A stretch of 64,000 nt of DNA from Glaciecola sp041380235 (GCF_041380235.1 NZ_JBGIYY010000003.1:186001-250000); one strand, 5' to 3'. Counted from the stretch's first letter, positions 46,447 to 56,566 are shown. The notes: generated by a model from the sequence alone, not told the origin. Program-made: numbers and translations.

Positions 46447-46636
46447 TACTGAAAATGCCATCAGTCATCGTTTACCCTGAACAACTATCAATGCTTGGCC
46501 CTGCCCCGTTTTGTTACCGATGTTTACAATTACTATTTACCATTCAGCATACTTTTAAGCTAAGGTGTTTGTTTAAGTTACACCATTAGAAAACCGTCCA
46601 CTGTGCTCGTGCACACAAACCGTATATAGGGATGAT

Positions 46637-49600
46637 ATGAAAGTCTTTTTGAGTACATGTACACTTCTTGCATTAAGTTTTAGCAGCATAGCCCAAATCA
46701 CGCCGCAATGGCTTAGTTATCCGAGTATTTCACCCGACGCAAGCACCATCGCTTTTACCTACAAAGGCGATATTTACTCGGTACCAAGTACCGGTGGTGA
46801 AGCAAAACGTTTGACCTTTCATAAAGCTCACGATTACAAAGCGGTATGGAGCAGCGACAGCAAAAACATCGCCTTTGCTTCCGACCGACACGGTAATTTT
46901 GATGTGTATATGATGAGCGCTTTAGGCGGAGCGGCAAGTCGCCTCACCTATCACTCAAATGACGAAACTCCCTATACATTTGATGCCAGCGATAGTGCGA
47001 TTTTATTTGGCGCACACCGAATGGACACCGCCAAGCACCGCCAGCACCCTGGCGCGCGTTTTCCTGAGTTATATTCAGTGCCCAGCAAGGGCGGCAGAGT
47101 TGAGCAAGTGATGACCCTGCCGGTAGAGCATGTACAACTGAATGCTGACGGTAGCCAGTTGATTTATCAAGATATGAAAGGCACCGAAAACGAATGGCGC
47201 AAACACCATAAAAGTGCCGCTACTCGTGACATTTGGCGCTATGACACCAACACGGGCAAGCACAGCCAAATTACGAGTTTTATCGGCGAAGACCGCAACC
47301 CTGTGTTTAGTGATGACTATCGCGATATTTATTATCTAAGTGAACAAAACGGCACCTTTAATGTGCACAAACTAAGTCTTGATAATCCCAGTGAAGTCGA
47401 GCAATTAACAAACTTTGAACTGCATCCAGTGCGCTTTTTATCTGCTGCAAATAAGACCCTAGCCTTTACACATCATGGGGAGCTTTACACCATGAATGAG
47501 GGCGCCGAGCCTAGCAAGTTAACCATTAGCATCCGCACTCAAGATGTAGACAACGCTACCGAATTACTCGCTGTGGACGGTGAAATATCCGATATGGCGA
47601 TATCGCCTAATGGCAAAGAAATAGCCTTTATTTCTCGCGGAGATGTGTTTGTGAGCTCAGTAGACGGTAGTTTTGTGAAACAAATCACGCAAACCGCTGT
47701 TAGAGAAGACTCTGTGAGCTTTTCGCCTGAAGGAGACTACCTTGTTTATGCATCGCAACGCAACAGTAAGTGGAGCATTTTTAAGGCCGAAAAAGTCCGT
47801 GAGCAAGAGCCTTTCTTTTATGCGGCAACGCTGATTAATGAGTCGGTTTTAATCGATAACGCAAAAGATAATTACCAACCCAAGATTTCGCCCGACGGCA
47901 ACAATATTGCCTACGTTGAAGACCGCTTAAGCATTCGGGTGATGAACCTGAAAGACAACAAAAGCGTTACGGTGATCCCACCAGAGCTGAGCATCAACTC
48001 CCGTGATGGTGATCAGCAGTTTAGCTGGAGCCCAGACAGCAAGTGGATTTTATTCCAGTATAATAAATTTTTGCACAATGCCGATGTGGCAATAGTCAGC
48101 GCCAGTGGCAATGACGAGATGCGGGTGATGATACCCAGTGGCTTTTATGACACCTCACCTAAGTGGGTAGATGGCGGCAAACAAATACTGTGGTTTAGCA
48201 ATCGCGAAGGTCTCAAGAGCTACGCGACAAGTGGACGAAGCCAAAACGATGTGTATTCGCTGTTTTTAAATCAGCAAGACTGGGATAAGTATAATTTAAG
48301 CGAAGATGACTTTGCTCTTTTAGAAGCCATCGAAGAGATTCAAAAAGCGCCTGAAGAAGACGCTAACGAAGATAAAGAAGACAAGAAAAAAGAAGCCGTG
48401 GCCGATGTCACCATACAGTGGAAGGGCTTAGACCGACGAATCGCTCGCTTAACCATTCATTCTTCGAACTTATCAGACGCCGTGTTGAATAAAGATGCTA
48501 ATAAACTCTATTATTTATCGCAGTTTGAAGGCGATTATGACCTATGGGAAACTGACCTGCGCACCAAGGAAACAAAAAAAACCATTAGTTTAGGGGCCGA
48601 AAACGGCAGTTTAATGTGGGATCCAGACATGGAAAACCTATATTTATTGAGCGACGGAAACATCGCTAAGATTGATCTTGAAGAAGGCTCTTCAGAAGGT
48701 ATAAAGATTGGCGAGCAAATGCTGGTGGACCACGATGCTGTCCGCGAAGCATCTTTTGACCACGTGTGGTTGCGTACCTCAAAAATTTTCTATGAACCAA
48801 CCTTCCACGGTGTTGATTGGCCGCTGATGCGCGCTGAATACAAACCTAAAGTCAGCCATGTGGCTACCCCACAAGAATTTACCCACTTGCTAAGTGAAAT
48901 GCTAGGCGAGCTAAATGTGTCCCATTCAGGCGCGCGCGATAGAAGCAGCGCCAAGCAACCCGACACTACAGCCTCGCTCGGTATCTTCTTTGACTATGAC
49001 TTTAAGGGTGACGGCATAAAAATCACCGAAGTGATCACAGACGGTCCTCTAGACAAAGCGCAGTTTAGCGTTCAGCCTGGCGATATCATCACAAAAATTG
49101 ACGGTCAAACCGTCACCAACGAAATGGACTGGCCGGCACTGTTGAATCGCAAAGCCGGCAAATTTGTATTGCTTGATGTTGTCAGTGCAAACGAGAAAAG
49201 CAGCTCTCAAATAACGATTAAAGCCATTTCAGAAGCGGAACAGGCAAGCCTGTTGTACTCGCGCTTTATTAAGAATAATGAAGCCGAAGTGCTGGCACGC
49301 AGTAACGGTCAGCTAGGCTATGTGCACCTGCCGAGTATGTCTGATGCCCCCTATCGCAGCATTTACGACGATATGATGGGCCGTTTCTTTGATAAAAAAG
49401 CCATGGTCATCGACGCTCGTTTTAACAATGGTGGGGACTTGGTCTCTGACTTGGCGATGTTCTTCACAGGCGAACGATTTATCACCTACGCTAACGCAAG
49501 CAAAATTGTAGGCGGCGAGCCCGTGTCTCGTTATACCAAACCGGTTATTTCTTTATTTAACGAATCAATGTATAGCGACGGCCATTGTTATGCCAGCGGC

Positions 49601-49858
49601 TATACCGATTTAAAAGTGGGTAAGTCGGTGGGTATGCCGGTACCCGGCACCTGCAGCTTTGCTGGCTGGGAGATGTTACCCATGGGCGTAGGTTGGGGCG
49701 TAGTGCCATGGAGCGCGAAAAACAAAGCGGGTGAATGGATGGAAAACAATCAAACCTCCCCTGATGTAATCATTAAAAACTTGCCAGGCATTATCGATAA
49801 TGGGCGCGACCAACAGCTTGAGCGGGCGGTGGATGAGTTGCTCGGAGATTTGGAGTAA
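46637..49858 (+). CDS. Exported tricorn-like protease (S41 family)
   Basis: A 1073-residue exported protease (signal peptide about 1-19). N-terminal beta-propellers contain TolB/PD40-type repeats (ISPDASTIAFTYKGD, WSSDSKNIAFASDR, SPDGNNIAYVEDR). A PDZ domain sits near 790-860 and an S41/tricorn catalytic domain near 870-1060. Candidate tetrad by comparison with Thermoplasma tricorn: Ser762-His763 (NVSHSG), nucleophile Ser980 (YSDGHCY) and Glu1036. An acidic, Lys/Glu-rich insert lies near 570-585. Periplasmic homologues are common in marine gammaproteobacteria; substrates are peptides or unfolded proteins by inference. Confidence 0.9.
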   Translation: MKVFLSTCTLLALSFSSIAQITPQWLSYPSISPDASTIAFTYKGDIYSVPSTGGEAKRLTFHKAHDYKAVWSSDSKNIAFASDRHGNFDVYMMSALGGAASRLTYHSNDETPYTFDASDSAILFGAHRMDTAKHRQHPGARFPELYSVPSKGGRVEQVMTLPVEHVQLNADGSQLIYQDMKGTENEWRKHHKSAATRDIWRYDTNTGKHSQITSFIGEDRNPVFSDDYRDIYYLSEQNGTFNVHKLSLDNPSEVEQLTNFELHPVRFLSAANKTLAFTHHGELYTMNEGAEPSKLTISIRTQDVDNATELLAVDGEISDMAISPNGKEIAFISRGDVFVSSVDGSFVKQITQTAVREDSVSFSPEGDYLVYASQRNSKWSIFKAEKVREQEPFFYAATLINESVLIDNAKDNYQPKISPDGNNIAYVEDRLSIRVMNLKDNKSVTVIPPELSINSRDGDQQFSWSPDSKWILFQYNKFLHNADVAIVSASGNDEMRVMIPSGFYDTSPKWVDGGKQILWFSNREGLKSYATSGRSQNDVYSLFLNQQDWDKYNLSEDDFALLEAIEEIQKAPEEDANEDKEDKKKEAVADVTIQWKGLDRRIARLTIHSSNLSDAVLNKDANKLYYLSQFEGDYDLWETDLRTKETKKTISLGAENGSLMWDPDMENLYLLSDGNIAKIDLEEGSSEGIKIGEQMLVDHDAVREASFDHVWLRTSKIFYEPTFHGVDWPLMRAEYKPKVSHVATPQEFTHLLSEMLGELNVSHSGARDRSSAKQPDTTASLGIFFDYDFKGDGIKITEVITDGPLDKAQFSVQPGDIITKIDGQTVTNEMDWPALLNRKAGKFVLLDVVSANEKSSSQITIKAISEAEQASLLYSRFIKNNEAEVLARSNGQLGYVHLPSMSDAPYRSIYDDMMGRFFDKKAMVIDARFNNGGDLVSDLAMFFTGERFITYANASKIVGGEPVSRYTKPVISLFNESMYSDGHCYASGYTDLKVGKSVGMPVPGTCSFAGWEMLPMGVGWGVVPWSAKNKAGEWMENNQTSPDVIIKNLPGIIDNGRDQQLERAVDELLGDLE

Positions 49859-49906
49859 ATATGAGTACATCTTTTCATTGCTCTTTTTAAGCACTTATTG
49901 ATTTTT

Positions 49907-49934
49907 AAAGCGCCCTTGATGAGGCGCTTTTTTT
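49907..49934 (+). terminator. Rho-independent terminator after tricorn-like protease
   Basis: Stem AAAGCGCC / GGCGCTTT with an 8-base loop followed by T-rich sequence, about 50 bp after the stop codon. Confidence 0.88.
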
Positions 49935-50024
49935 ATGCGAAAAACTTTCTATCCTTGCATCAAGCAAGGCAAATAGTGTAGTTTCGAGCGAAGACCAATA
50001 AAAAGCCACCCTATAGGAATCACC

Positions 50025-51290
50025 GTGAACCGTCTTTTACTTATATGCAGTTTATTGCTTATTCATAGCTCACTATCTTTGGCCAAAACGGTTATTGTTG
50101 CCGACGCTTATGTCGATGTAGCCAATGGTAAATTGATAAAAAATGCCCGAATTGAGATAGAAAACGAACGCATCATTGAAGTAATGAGTACATCCAATCG
50201 AAGTGTTGAGCAAGGAGACACCTTAATCGACCTTAGCGGGCACACCCTGCTGCCCGGCCTTATTGATATGCATACACATTTAACCTCTGATGCAAATGAG
50301 CATGGCGTGCGCCGCCTAACCACATCTCAGGTGCGCAAAGCTTTCCGTGGCGTAAAGTACGCAGAACAAACATTGCATGCTGGAGTGACTAGCGTCAGAA
50401 ACTTAGGCGCGGGTGCGTTTACCGATGTTGCCATGCGCGATGCCATAAACAGTGGTGACATTATTGGTCCTCGTATGTTTGTGTCAGGCCCCTCACTGCA
50501 AATTACCGGCGGGCATGGTGATAACAACATCCTTCCTCATGACATGCCAACCAGCACATTGGGCGTGGTCGATGGTCCGTGGTCAGCGATTCAGCAAGTT
50601 AGAGAAAACGTCAAATACGGCGCAGACTTGATAAAAATAAAAGCAACCGGCGGTGTACTATCTAAGGGCACAAAAGTAGGCGCGCAAGAGTTCTCATTGG
50701 AGGAAATGGAAGCTGTTGTCAAAGAAGCCCATCGCAGAGGGGTTACCGTGGCAGCCCATGCCCATGGAACCGCGGGCATATTAGATGCTATTCGTGCCGG
50801 TGTTGATTCTGTTGAGCATGCTAGCTTTATCGACGATGAAGGGATTGCTCTGGCAAAGAAAAACGGCACCTATTTATCGATGGATATTTACGTAACCGAA
50901 TATATATTAGGTGAAGGCGAAGCTGCCGGCATATCTCAAGAGAGCTTAGATAAAGAGCGCACAGTTGGCCACGTGCAACGTGAAAATTTTCGCAAAGCCG
51001 TAACCGCTGGTGTGAAGATGGTAATGGGCACTGACGCAGGCGTGTACCCTCATGGTGATAATTTAAAACAGCTTTCAAGAATGGTCGAATTTGGTATGAC
51101 GCCTATGCAGGCACTTCAAGCGGCTTCAATCCATTCAGCAAAGCTTTTGAAGCAAGAGCAAAATATTGGCACCCTGGAGGTTGGGCGGTTTGCTGATGTC
51201 ATCGCGGTCAAAGGTAACCCGCTAAACGATATTTCAATATTAGAAAATGTCGATTTTGTGATGAAAGGCGGCACGATAGTAAAGCAGTAG
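50025..51290 (+). CDS. Exported amidohydrolase (imidazolonepropionase/prolidase-like)
   Basis: Metal-dependent hydrolase of 421 residues with a signal peptide (1-20) and a GTG start after AGGA. Metal ligands are His83 and His85 (DMHTHL), the carboxylated Lys in IKIKATGG, His in VAAHAHG and SVEHASFID, and Asp in GTDAGVYPHG. Periplasmic members cleave Xaa-Pro dipeptides or N-acyl amino acids. Proximity to the prolyl oligopeptidase and tricorn-like genes points to peptide scavenging, which is inference. Confidence 0.9.
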   Translation: MNRLLLICSLLLIHSSLSLAKTVIVADAYVDVANGKLIKNARIEIENERIIEVMSTSNRSVEQGDTLIDLSGHTLLPGLIDMHTHLTSDANEHGVRRLTTSQVRKAFRGVKYAEQTLHAGVTSVRNLGAGAFTDVAMRDAINSGDIIGPRMFVSGPSLQITGGHGDNNILPHDMPTSTLGVVDGPWSAIQQVRENVKYGADLIKIKATGGVLSKGTKVGAQEFSLEEMEAVVKEAHRRGVTVAAHAHGTAGILDAIRAGVDSVEHASFIDDEGIALAKKNGTYLSMDIYVTEYILGEGEAAGISQESLDKERTVGHVQRENFRKAVTAGVKMVMGTDAGVYPHGDNLKQLSRMVEFGMTPMQALQAASIHSAKLLKQEQNIGTLEVGRFADVIAVKGNPLNDISILENVDFVMKGGTIVKQ

Positions 51291-51306
51291 AGCGCAGATA
51301 ATCGGT

Positions 51307-53769
51307 TTAGACGCTTTGCAGCTCCAAAGCGTCATGTTTATCAACAATGGACTTAATAAAAGCGTCGACTGAAAAGTCATTCAGAGGCCGGCTGTAATAA
51401 GGTCCTTGACCATACTCACAGCCGCTAAGCAGCAGTGCATCATGCTGCGTAGAGGATGCTACGCTATTAACAATACACCTTACTCCAATACTTTTAGAGA
51501 GTGTAATGAGTGCTTTTAGCATCTCGGCATTACCTTGGGCAGCGTCGGCAACAAAGGTTTGTTCTAGCTTAATTTGAGCGATTGCTAGGTCGCGTATTTG
51601 CTGAAACGAGGCCACACCTTTCGCAAAGTCATTTAATGTAATCGAAATCCCTAAAGCGTGTAGTTGACCAAGGTTTACCTGAATAACATCCGTGTTTTGA
51701 GCACTTGAAACGGCAGTTATTTCAATGATCAGGTGCTTACTCGAAATGTCATTTTTATACAGTGCATCTCTGAAATCATTCACAAATTCAGCATCTTCAA
51801 GCTGCACACTACTGACATTTATCGCAACGCTGCAGTCTGCGTAGCCAAGCAGCAACCACCTTTTAATATTGGCCAAGGCCTCGGTAATCAACCAACGGCT
51901 ATGTTCCCTAAGTTGCATATTCGCTTGCATGTATCCATGCAAAACTTGTGGCGGCAGCTCAGCTAGACTCGAGTGTTCCCATTTAACGCCCATTTCCATT
52001 GCGACTACCGAATAGTCAGTCAACTTTATCCTGGGGTAGTAGCTTAATGAAAAGGCTTTTTGTTCGATGGCCTCTTTAAGCGTCATCTCGATGGTATTTT
52101 TACTGGCCTGACTTTTCTGCATTTCGGGCAAATAAAATACAATGTTGTTTTTACCCGTCCTTTTCGCCTCGTACATGGCAAGGTCTGCATGCTTTAATAA
52201 ATCCCGAGCATTATCTGCCGAAGAAGGGTAAGTCGCTACGCCTATACTTGCGCCAATGCTGACTGTATTGCCCTTAATTATAAACTCTTCTGACAAGCTC
52301 CCTATGACACTAGTTAAACGTGAGCGGATCGACACATTCCCCGTCTCTATTGGCATTAATATTGTAAATTCATCTCCACCAAGGCGCGCAAGAAAAGCAC
52401 TTTGATTGGACGCTGGATTAACATTATCAATCGTATACTGTTCAATATTTAGGGCTCTTCTGATGCGCTTAGCGGCATGCTGCAATAGCTCATCACCCGC
52501 CTCGTGACCAAGCGTATCATTGACCCTCTTGAAGTTATCTAAGTCCATAAAGGCAACTGCAAAATGCTCTTTTTCATGGTTAGCATTTTGTATTGCTGCA
52601 TCAAGCGCACTTTGAAATGTCCGCCGATTTGGCAGGTGAGTCAGCGAATCAAAAAATGCCAGTTGCTCTATAGATCTCTGGTTGCTGGTAATTCGTTGAC
52701 GCATATCGACAATGGCTTTAGCCAGAAAGCCAAGCTCATCCTTACTATTAATTGCGGGTATAACAGTATCCATTTTTCCATCGCTAATATCAGCGACAAT
52801 CGATTGCATAGAAGTGATTGGTGCTAAGATTAATCGATTCAAAATAATGAAACCCAAGACGCTAATAAGGCAAATAAAAGCAAGTAAAAACAATGAGATT
52901 TTTACCAGTAGCGTTAACGCGGTATCGTTAAAAATGCGAACGGGCAAGATTGAAAACAAAGTCATATCGGCAGATAGAATATGTGGTATCAACAAATATT
53001 CGCGCTGGTCAATCAGCACTGTGGTGGGCGCCACAACACCTGCAATATTGATATCATATAGGGCATCAAGATTAAACGAAGTTGCGCTCTTTTGAGAAAT
53101 AATTTGATTATCAGGGGTCAACACAAAGAGTGATACATCAGGTAAGTTAAAACGCTGTGATAACAGAGCTACAATAGGGTCTGCATACATCGACATACTA
53201 AAGTAGCTTGTTCGCTGGGTTGAGGTTGCCGTTTCAGCTTCGATAATATTATATTTCATGGCCGTCGCTAGACGAATGATAAACCTTTGAGTGCTCTCTT
53301 CTAGCTCTACCTGATAAAGTATCTCGCCATTATTAATGCTTATAAAACGCTCAAAAAATGGCCATTCAGATACCGAAAGTTGCGGAAATCTAAATCCTCG
53401 ATTGTCTACCGATGAGTCAACTACCCCATTTTCTAAAATCAGTTGCATAAGAAAGTAGTTAGGATACATATTTTGATAATTCAGAAGCTGCGTATAAACG
53501 AGCGGCTGATGGGTATAGTAGCGAGTATCGTCTAGTGTTGAATAGTTTTGGAATAATCGAGTCGTTGCAAATCGGGTTAAATCATCGTTAGCGTCGCCTA
53601 AGATCTGATTAATTGAAACCGCGACATTGGCATTTGTTTCATTGATATTTTGCAGAAACTTAGCACGAGTATCCTCAACTAAAAAAGAATAAACGTACAA
53701 ACCCACTACCAAGACCGGAATGGCAAGGGCTAGTATAAGGGGGAGGAATACCTTGCGTCTTAATTTCAT
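51307..53769 (-). CDS. MbaA-like membrane GGDEF/EAL protein with degenerate EAL domain
   Basis: Inner-membrane c-di-GMP signalling protein, 820 residues. A membrane helix (about 8-30), a ~250-residue periplasmic sensor domain, a second helix (about 286-312) and a HAMP region (312-365) precede the GGDEF domain (about 370-545). GGDEF is intact at 464-468; the RxxD I-site upstream is not present. The EAL domain (555-805) is decayed: EAL reads EMG (592-594), ELTE reads EITA, DDFGTG reads NDFAKG, KID reads KLE, and the EGVE position reads NSVA; Gln788 remains. Predicted cyclase without phosphodiesterase activity. Lies 1 bp after a polyamine-type binding protein gene. Confidence 0.9.
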   Translation of the reverse strand: MKLRRKVFLPLILALAIPVLVVGLYVYSFLVEDTRAKFLQNINETNANVAVSINQILGDANDDLTRFATTRLFQNYSTLDDTRYYTHQPLVYTQLLNYQNMYPNYFLMQLILENGVVDSSVDNRGFRFPQLSVSEWPFFERFISINNGEILYQVELEESTQRFIIRLATAMKYNIIEAETATSTQRTSYFSMSMYADPIVALLSQRFNLPDVSLFVLTPDNQIISQKSATSFNLDALYDINIAGVVAPTTVLIDQREYLLIPHILSADMTLFSILPVRIFNDTALTLLVKISLFLLAFICLISVLGFIILNRLILAPITSMQSIVADISDGKMDTVIPAINSKDELGFLAKAIVDMRQRITSNQRSIEQLAFFDSLTHLPNRRTFQSALDAAIQNANHEKEHFAVAFMDLDNFKRVNDTLGHEAGDELLQHAAKRIRRALNIEQYTIDNVNPASNQSAFLARLGGDEFTILMPIETGNVSIRSRLTSVIGSLSEEFIIKGNTVSIGASIGVATYPSSADNARDLLKHADLAMYEAKRTGKNNIVFYLPEMQKSQASKNTIEMTLKEAIEQKAFSLSYYPRIKLTDYSVVAMEMGVKWEHSSLAELPPQVLHGYMQANMQLREHSRWLITEALANIKRWLLLGYADCSVAINVSSVQLEDAEFVNDFRDALYKNDISSKHLIIEITAVSSAQNTDVIQVNLGQLHALGISITLNDFAKGVASFQQIRDLAIAQIKLEQTFVADAAQGNAEMLKALITLSKSIGVRCIVNSVASSTQHDALLLSGCEYGQGPYYSRPLNDFSVDAFIKSIVDKHDALELQSV

Positions 53770-53770
53770 C

Positions 53771-54862
53771 TTAAAAGACAGGCCTTAAGGCATTGTAAAA
53801 GATGGCGTTGTATTTACTGGTTAGCTCTGGACTAAATGGCTCGTGCATTTCGGCTGACTCGAGAATTTCTCTTGGCACGTTGAGGCTTGGCTCTGTGAGG
53901 TATTCTTCACTCAAAAATTTAGTAGCAGCGGTATTGACTAAAGAAGCTCCAAGATAATCGGCGATATAGGCCGCACGCTCTGGCTCATTCACAAATTCAA
54001 TGAAGCGAAAAGCGAGCTCTTTGTTTTCACTTGTCTCAAATACCGCTAAGTTGTCTAGCCAGATTGTGGTTTTATTTTCAGGAAGTACATAGACAATGTT
54101 GTCGTCCATGTAGAGAAACTCAACTGCATCGCTGCTATATGATAGGGCCATATGAACTTGACCTGAGACTATCTCAGAGGCCATATATTTGTAATCAAAC
54201 ACTTTGTGTTTCTGAGCTTCTAGCAGCTTGCCTGCTCTATGCAAAGCGTCGTCATCTGCAGTGTTGATTGACTCTCCAAGTGCCAACATGGCTGAAGCCA
54301 TGACGTCGCGCATTCCGGGTATCATCAACACTTTTCCCTCAAGAGACGGTGGTGGTGCCATGAGATCCATCCACGTAACAGTGTCTAACTCCACTAGGTC
54401 CTTACGGTATAAAACGCCGTTTGTTCCCCATAACCACGGTACACCGACATCAAAAATATTTGCCGCTTTTGATTTCCAGATTGGGTCGATGTATTGAAGG
54501 TTTGCAAGGCTTTGATATGGAATAATCGAAAATATATCGCTCTGATTGGATATCGCGCTTAACTCTTGGCGACTCAAAACAACCAAATCCATACCTTTGC
54601 CACGAGTTTCCACTATTAACTCTCTCGCATCTTCTTCAGATTCATAGTAAATCACCCTGACGGCATGGCCTGTCTCAGCTTCAAAATCATCAAGCACAGA
54701 CTGCGGCATATAATCTTCCCAATTGTAGATCACCAAATCCTGAGAATATGCCCGACTCAATGTTAAGCAAAAAAGCAGCCCCATACATAGACACACGCGA
54801 CTAACGAGATTATGTTTTATTAATCTAATATTTACCGCGCTTAGGAATCGAATTAATCGCAT
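53771..54862 (-). CDS. Periplasmic polyamine-type binding protein (NspS/PotD-like)
   Basis: A 363-residue substrate-binding protein of the spermidine/putrescine class. The signal peptide ends near residue 41, then LVIYNWEDYMP, a PotD/PotF hallmark. Later features include MDLVVLSRQ, VPWLWGTNGVLY and YSSDAVEFL. There are no potA/B/C transporter genes beside it; instead the next gene encodes a GGDEF/EAL receptor with a 1-bp gap. This is the layout of Vibrio nspS-mbaA, where the binding protein reports norspermidine/spermidine to the receptor. Ligand identity here is unknown. Confidence 0.88.
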   Translation of the reverse strand: MRLIRFLSAVNIRLIKHNLVSRVCLCMGLLFCLTLSRAYSQDLVIYNWEDYMPQSVLDDFEAETGHAVRVIYYESEEDARELIVETRGKGMDLVVLSRQELSAISNQSDIFSIIPYQSLANLQYIDPIWKSKAANIFDVGVPWLWGTNGVLYRKDLVELDTVTWMDLMAPPPSLEGKVLMIPGMRDVMASAMLALGESINTADDDALHRAGKLLEAQKHKVFDYKYMASEIVSGQVHMALSYSSDAVEFLYMDDNIVYVLPENKTTIWLDNLAVFETSENKELAFRFIEFVNEPERAAYIADYLGASLVNTAATKFLSEEYLTEPSLNVPREILESAEMHEPFSPELTSKYNAIFYNALRPVF

Positions 54863-54863
54863 A

Positions 54864-55556
54864 TTAAAGGTATCCCGTTATCCCCAAAAATAGCGTGCCT
54901 TGGGCGCCTTCTTCATCAAATTCATGATTGGAATAGCCCGCTTTTATATTCACATAATCATTTATGTAAGTGTTAAAGCCAATAAGGTAATCGTAGTAGC
55001 GCTCAAACCCGTCATCGTTAATACCGTACCGAAGATTAAGCTCCCACTCATCGAATATGTCGTAGTCAAATTCAAACTCTAAATATTTGGTCCCTAAATC
55101 GTCATCAACCAAATAACGAAGGGTAAGGAATAAGTACGATAGACCCACGAAATACTCAGTAGATGCCTCTGACTCACCGGAATATTCGTATCGATATAGC
55201 CCTAACTCTAAACTGGCATCTTCAAAGAGAGGCAATGTATACGCACCGTAAATATCAATCAAAATACCGTCATCTGAATCGCCAAAGTCATATTGATAAG
55301 CCCACAAGGAAGCAGAAAATCCTTCGGCTTGCTCATAATCTAAGCCCGCTTGCAATGACGGTTTTCCATTATTCAAATCAAAGCCCCGCCATAAAAAGTC
55401 ACTCTCGATGGCAAGGGATGCACTGATGGTTTCTTCGGCTTTTAAATTAAATGTAGATAGCAGGGCTAGCAGTATCAGCACGTTTATTACAACATTGAAT
55501 CCTAGCGGCTTGCGCTTTGATATGTGATGAGCTGCATGACTTTTTGTGTCACTCAT
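54864..55556 (-). CDS. TorF family outer-membrane protein (putative porin, Gcw_chp type)
   Basis: Predicted outer-membrane beta-barrel of 230 residues. A signal segment with an unusually polar N-terminal region (MSDTKSHAAHHISKRKP...) precedes ASLAIESDFLWRGFDLNNGKPSLQAGLDYE, a typical start of the TorF/Gcw_chp family. Alternating aromatic-rich strands follow, and the C terminus ends in a barrel-like GITGYL. One base separates it from the binding-protein gene, so it heads a three-gene operon. A role in letting polyamines or other ligands into the periplasm is inference. Confidence 0.85.
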   Translation of the reverse strand: MSDTKSHAAHHISKRKPLGFNVVINVLILLALLSTFNLKAEETISASLAIESDFLWRGFDLNNGKPSLQAGLDYEQAEGFSASLWAYQYDFGDSDDGILIDIYGAYTLPLFEDASLELGLYRYEYSGESEASTEYFVGLSYLFLTLRYLVDDDLGTKYLEFEFDYDIFDEWELNLRYGINDDGFERYYDYLIGFNTYINDYVNIKAGYSNHEFDEEGAQGTLFLGITGYL

Positions 55557-55943
55557 GGTTTATCTCGATTAAATGTGATGCCGCTGATTAATGAATTTCG
55601 CAACCTGATTCTTGCTGCATTCGGTTCTTATCTAATTTATCGACTAAAGGAGAGTTTACTTAAACCATAATAGGCAACAAGCGCTGTTTTGATTGAGATA
55701 GTTAAACCTTGTGAATTACCTTTTAATGCTTAGACATTTGAGCTTACGCAGAGAAAGTCGATTAGGCTGGATAGCTGATGCATAAGAGGAATGAGGATTA
55801 TCATATTAAAATTGCGAATTTCTTAAAATTGTCAGTTTAAACCTTGCTATCAACTTGTTAACTGATTGTTAATGGCTTATATTTACGAAAAAGGCGCGTA
55901 ATAAAGCCTTAAACACCATGATACATATTGCAGGAGCAGTCAC
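55557..55943. promoter_or_regulatory. Divergent intergenic region, TorF operon / Yip1-type gene
   Basis: About 390 bp with no supported coding sequence. It must contain the promoter of the minus-strand TorF-binding-protein-GGDEF operon and that of the plus-strand Yip1 gene. AT-rich; I see no clear operator, riboswitch or c-di-GMP aptamer. Confidence 0.4.
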
Positions 55944-56549
55944 GTGATACTCAACCACATCTGGGGAATTTATACCTCTCCCAAACAAGAATGGCAAATT
56001 ATAGATTATAAGCATGAAAGCTATTTTTATGCGCTTAGTCACATACTTATTATTGCAATTATTCCCTCAGCGATGGCCTTTTATGCTTCAGCTTATTTGG
56101 GCTGGAATATTGGCGCAGGTGTGACCGCCGAAACCATAAAACTTACTCCTCAAAGCGCCCTGCATATGGCCATAGCGATGTATTTCGGTCTAATATTTGG
56201 GGTAACTGCACTTGCCGTACTAATTCATGAATTAGCAAAATCCTTTGATGCTACGCCCACCTATACGCAAAGCCTAGAAATTGCTGCATACACTGCCACC
56301 CCTCTTTTCATGGCAGGTTTTAGCGCCTTCTACCCTGAGCTGTGGTTTATCATGACGATTGTACTAATTGGTATTTCATATTCAGTGTATTTACTTTATA
56401 CGGGCGTACCAATAATCCTGCATATTCCACAAGAGAAAGGCTTTATCTTTTCTAGCTCGGTGGTTACATGTGGCCTAGTCTTAATGGTAATTCTAATGAC
56501 AGGCTCCGTTATATTATGGAGTTATGGATTAGGTCCGCAGCACATGTAG
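55944..56549 (+). CDS. Yip1-domain inner-membrane protein
   Basis: A 201-residue protein with five hydrophobic segments; the start IWGIYTSPKQEWQIID is typical of bacterial Yip1/DUF1282 proteins. GTG start with CAGGAG seven bases upstream. Function unknown. Transcribed alone toward purF and terminated by a hairpin. Confidence 0.85.
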   Translation: MILNHIWGIYTSPKQEWQIIDYKHESYFYALSHILIIAIIPSAMAFYASAYLGWNIGAGVTAETIKLTPQSALHMAIAMYFGLIFGVTALAVLIHELAKSFDATPTYTQSLEIAAYTATPLFMAGFSAFYPELWFIMTIVLIGISYSVYLLYTGVPIILHIPQEKGFIFSSSVVTCGLVLMVILMTGSVILWSYGLGPQHM

Positions 56550-56566
56550 CATTGTGTGTCTTAAAC

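Noticed and set aside
53771..54862. Spermidine/putrescine ABC transporter operon
   Set aside because: Only the binding protein is present; no ATPase or permease genes are adjacent, and the partner gene is a GGDEF/EAL receptor.
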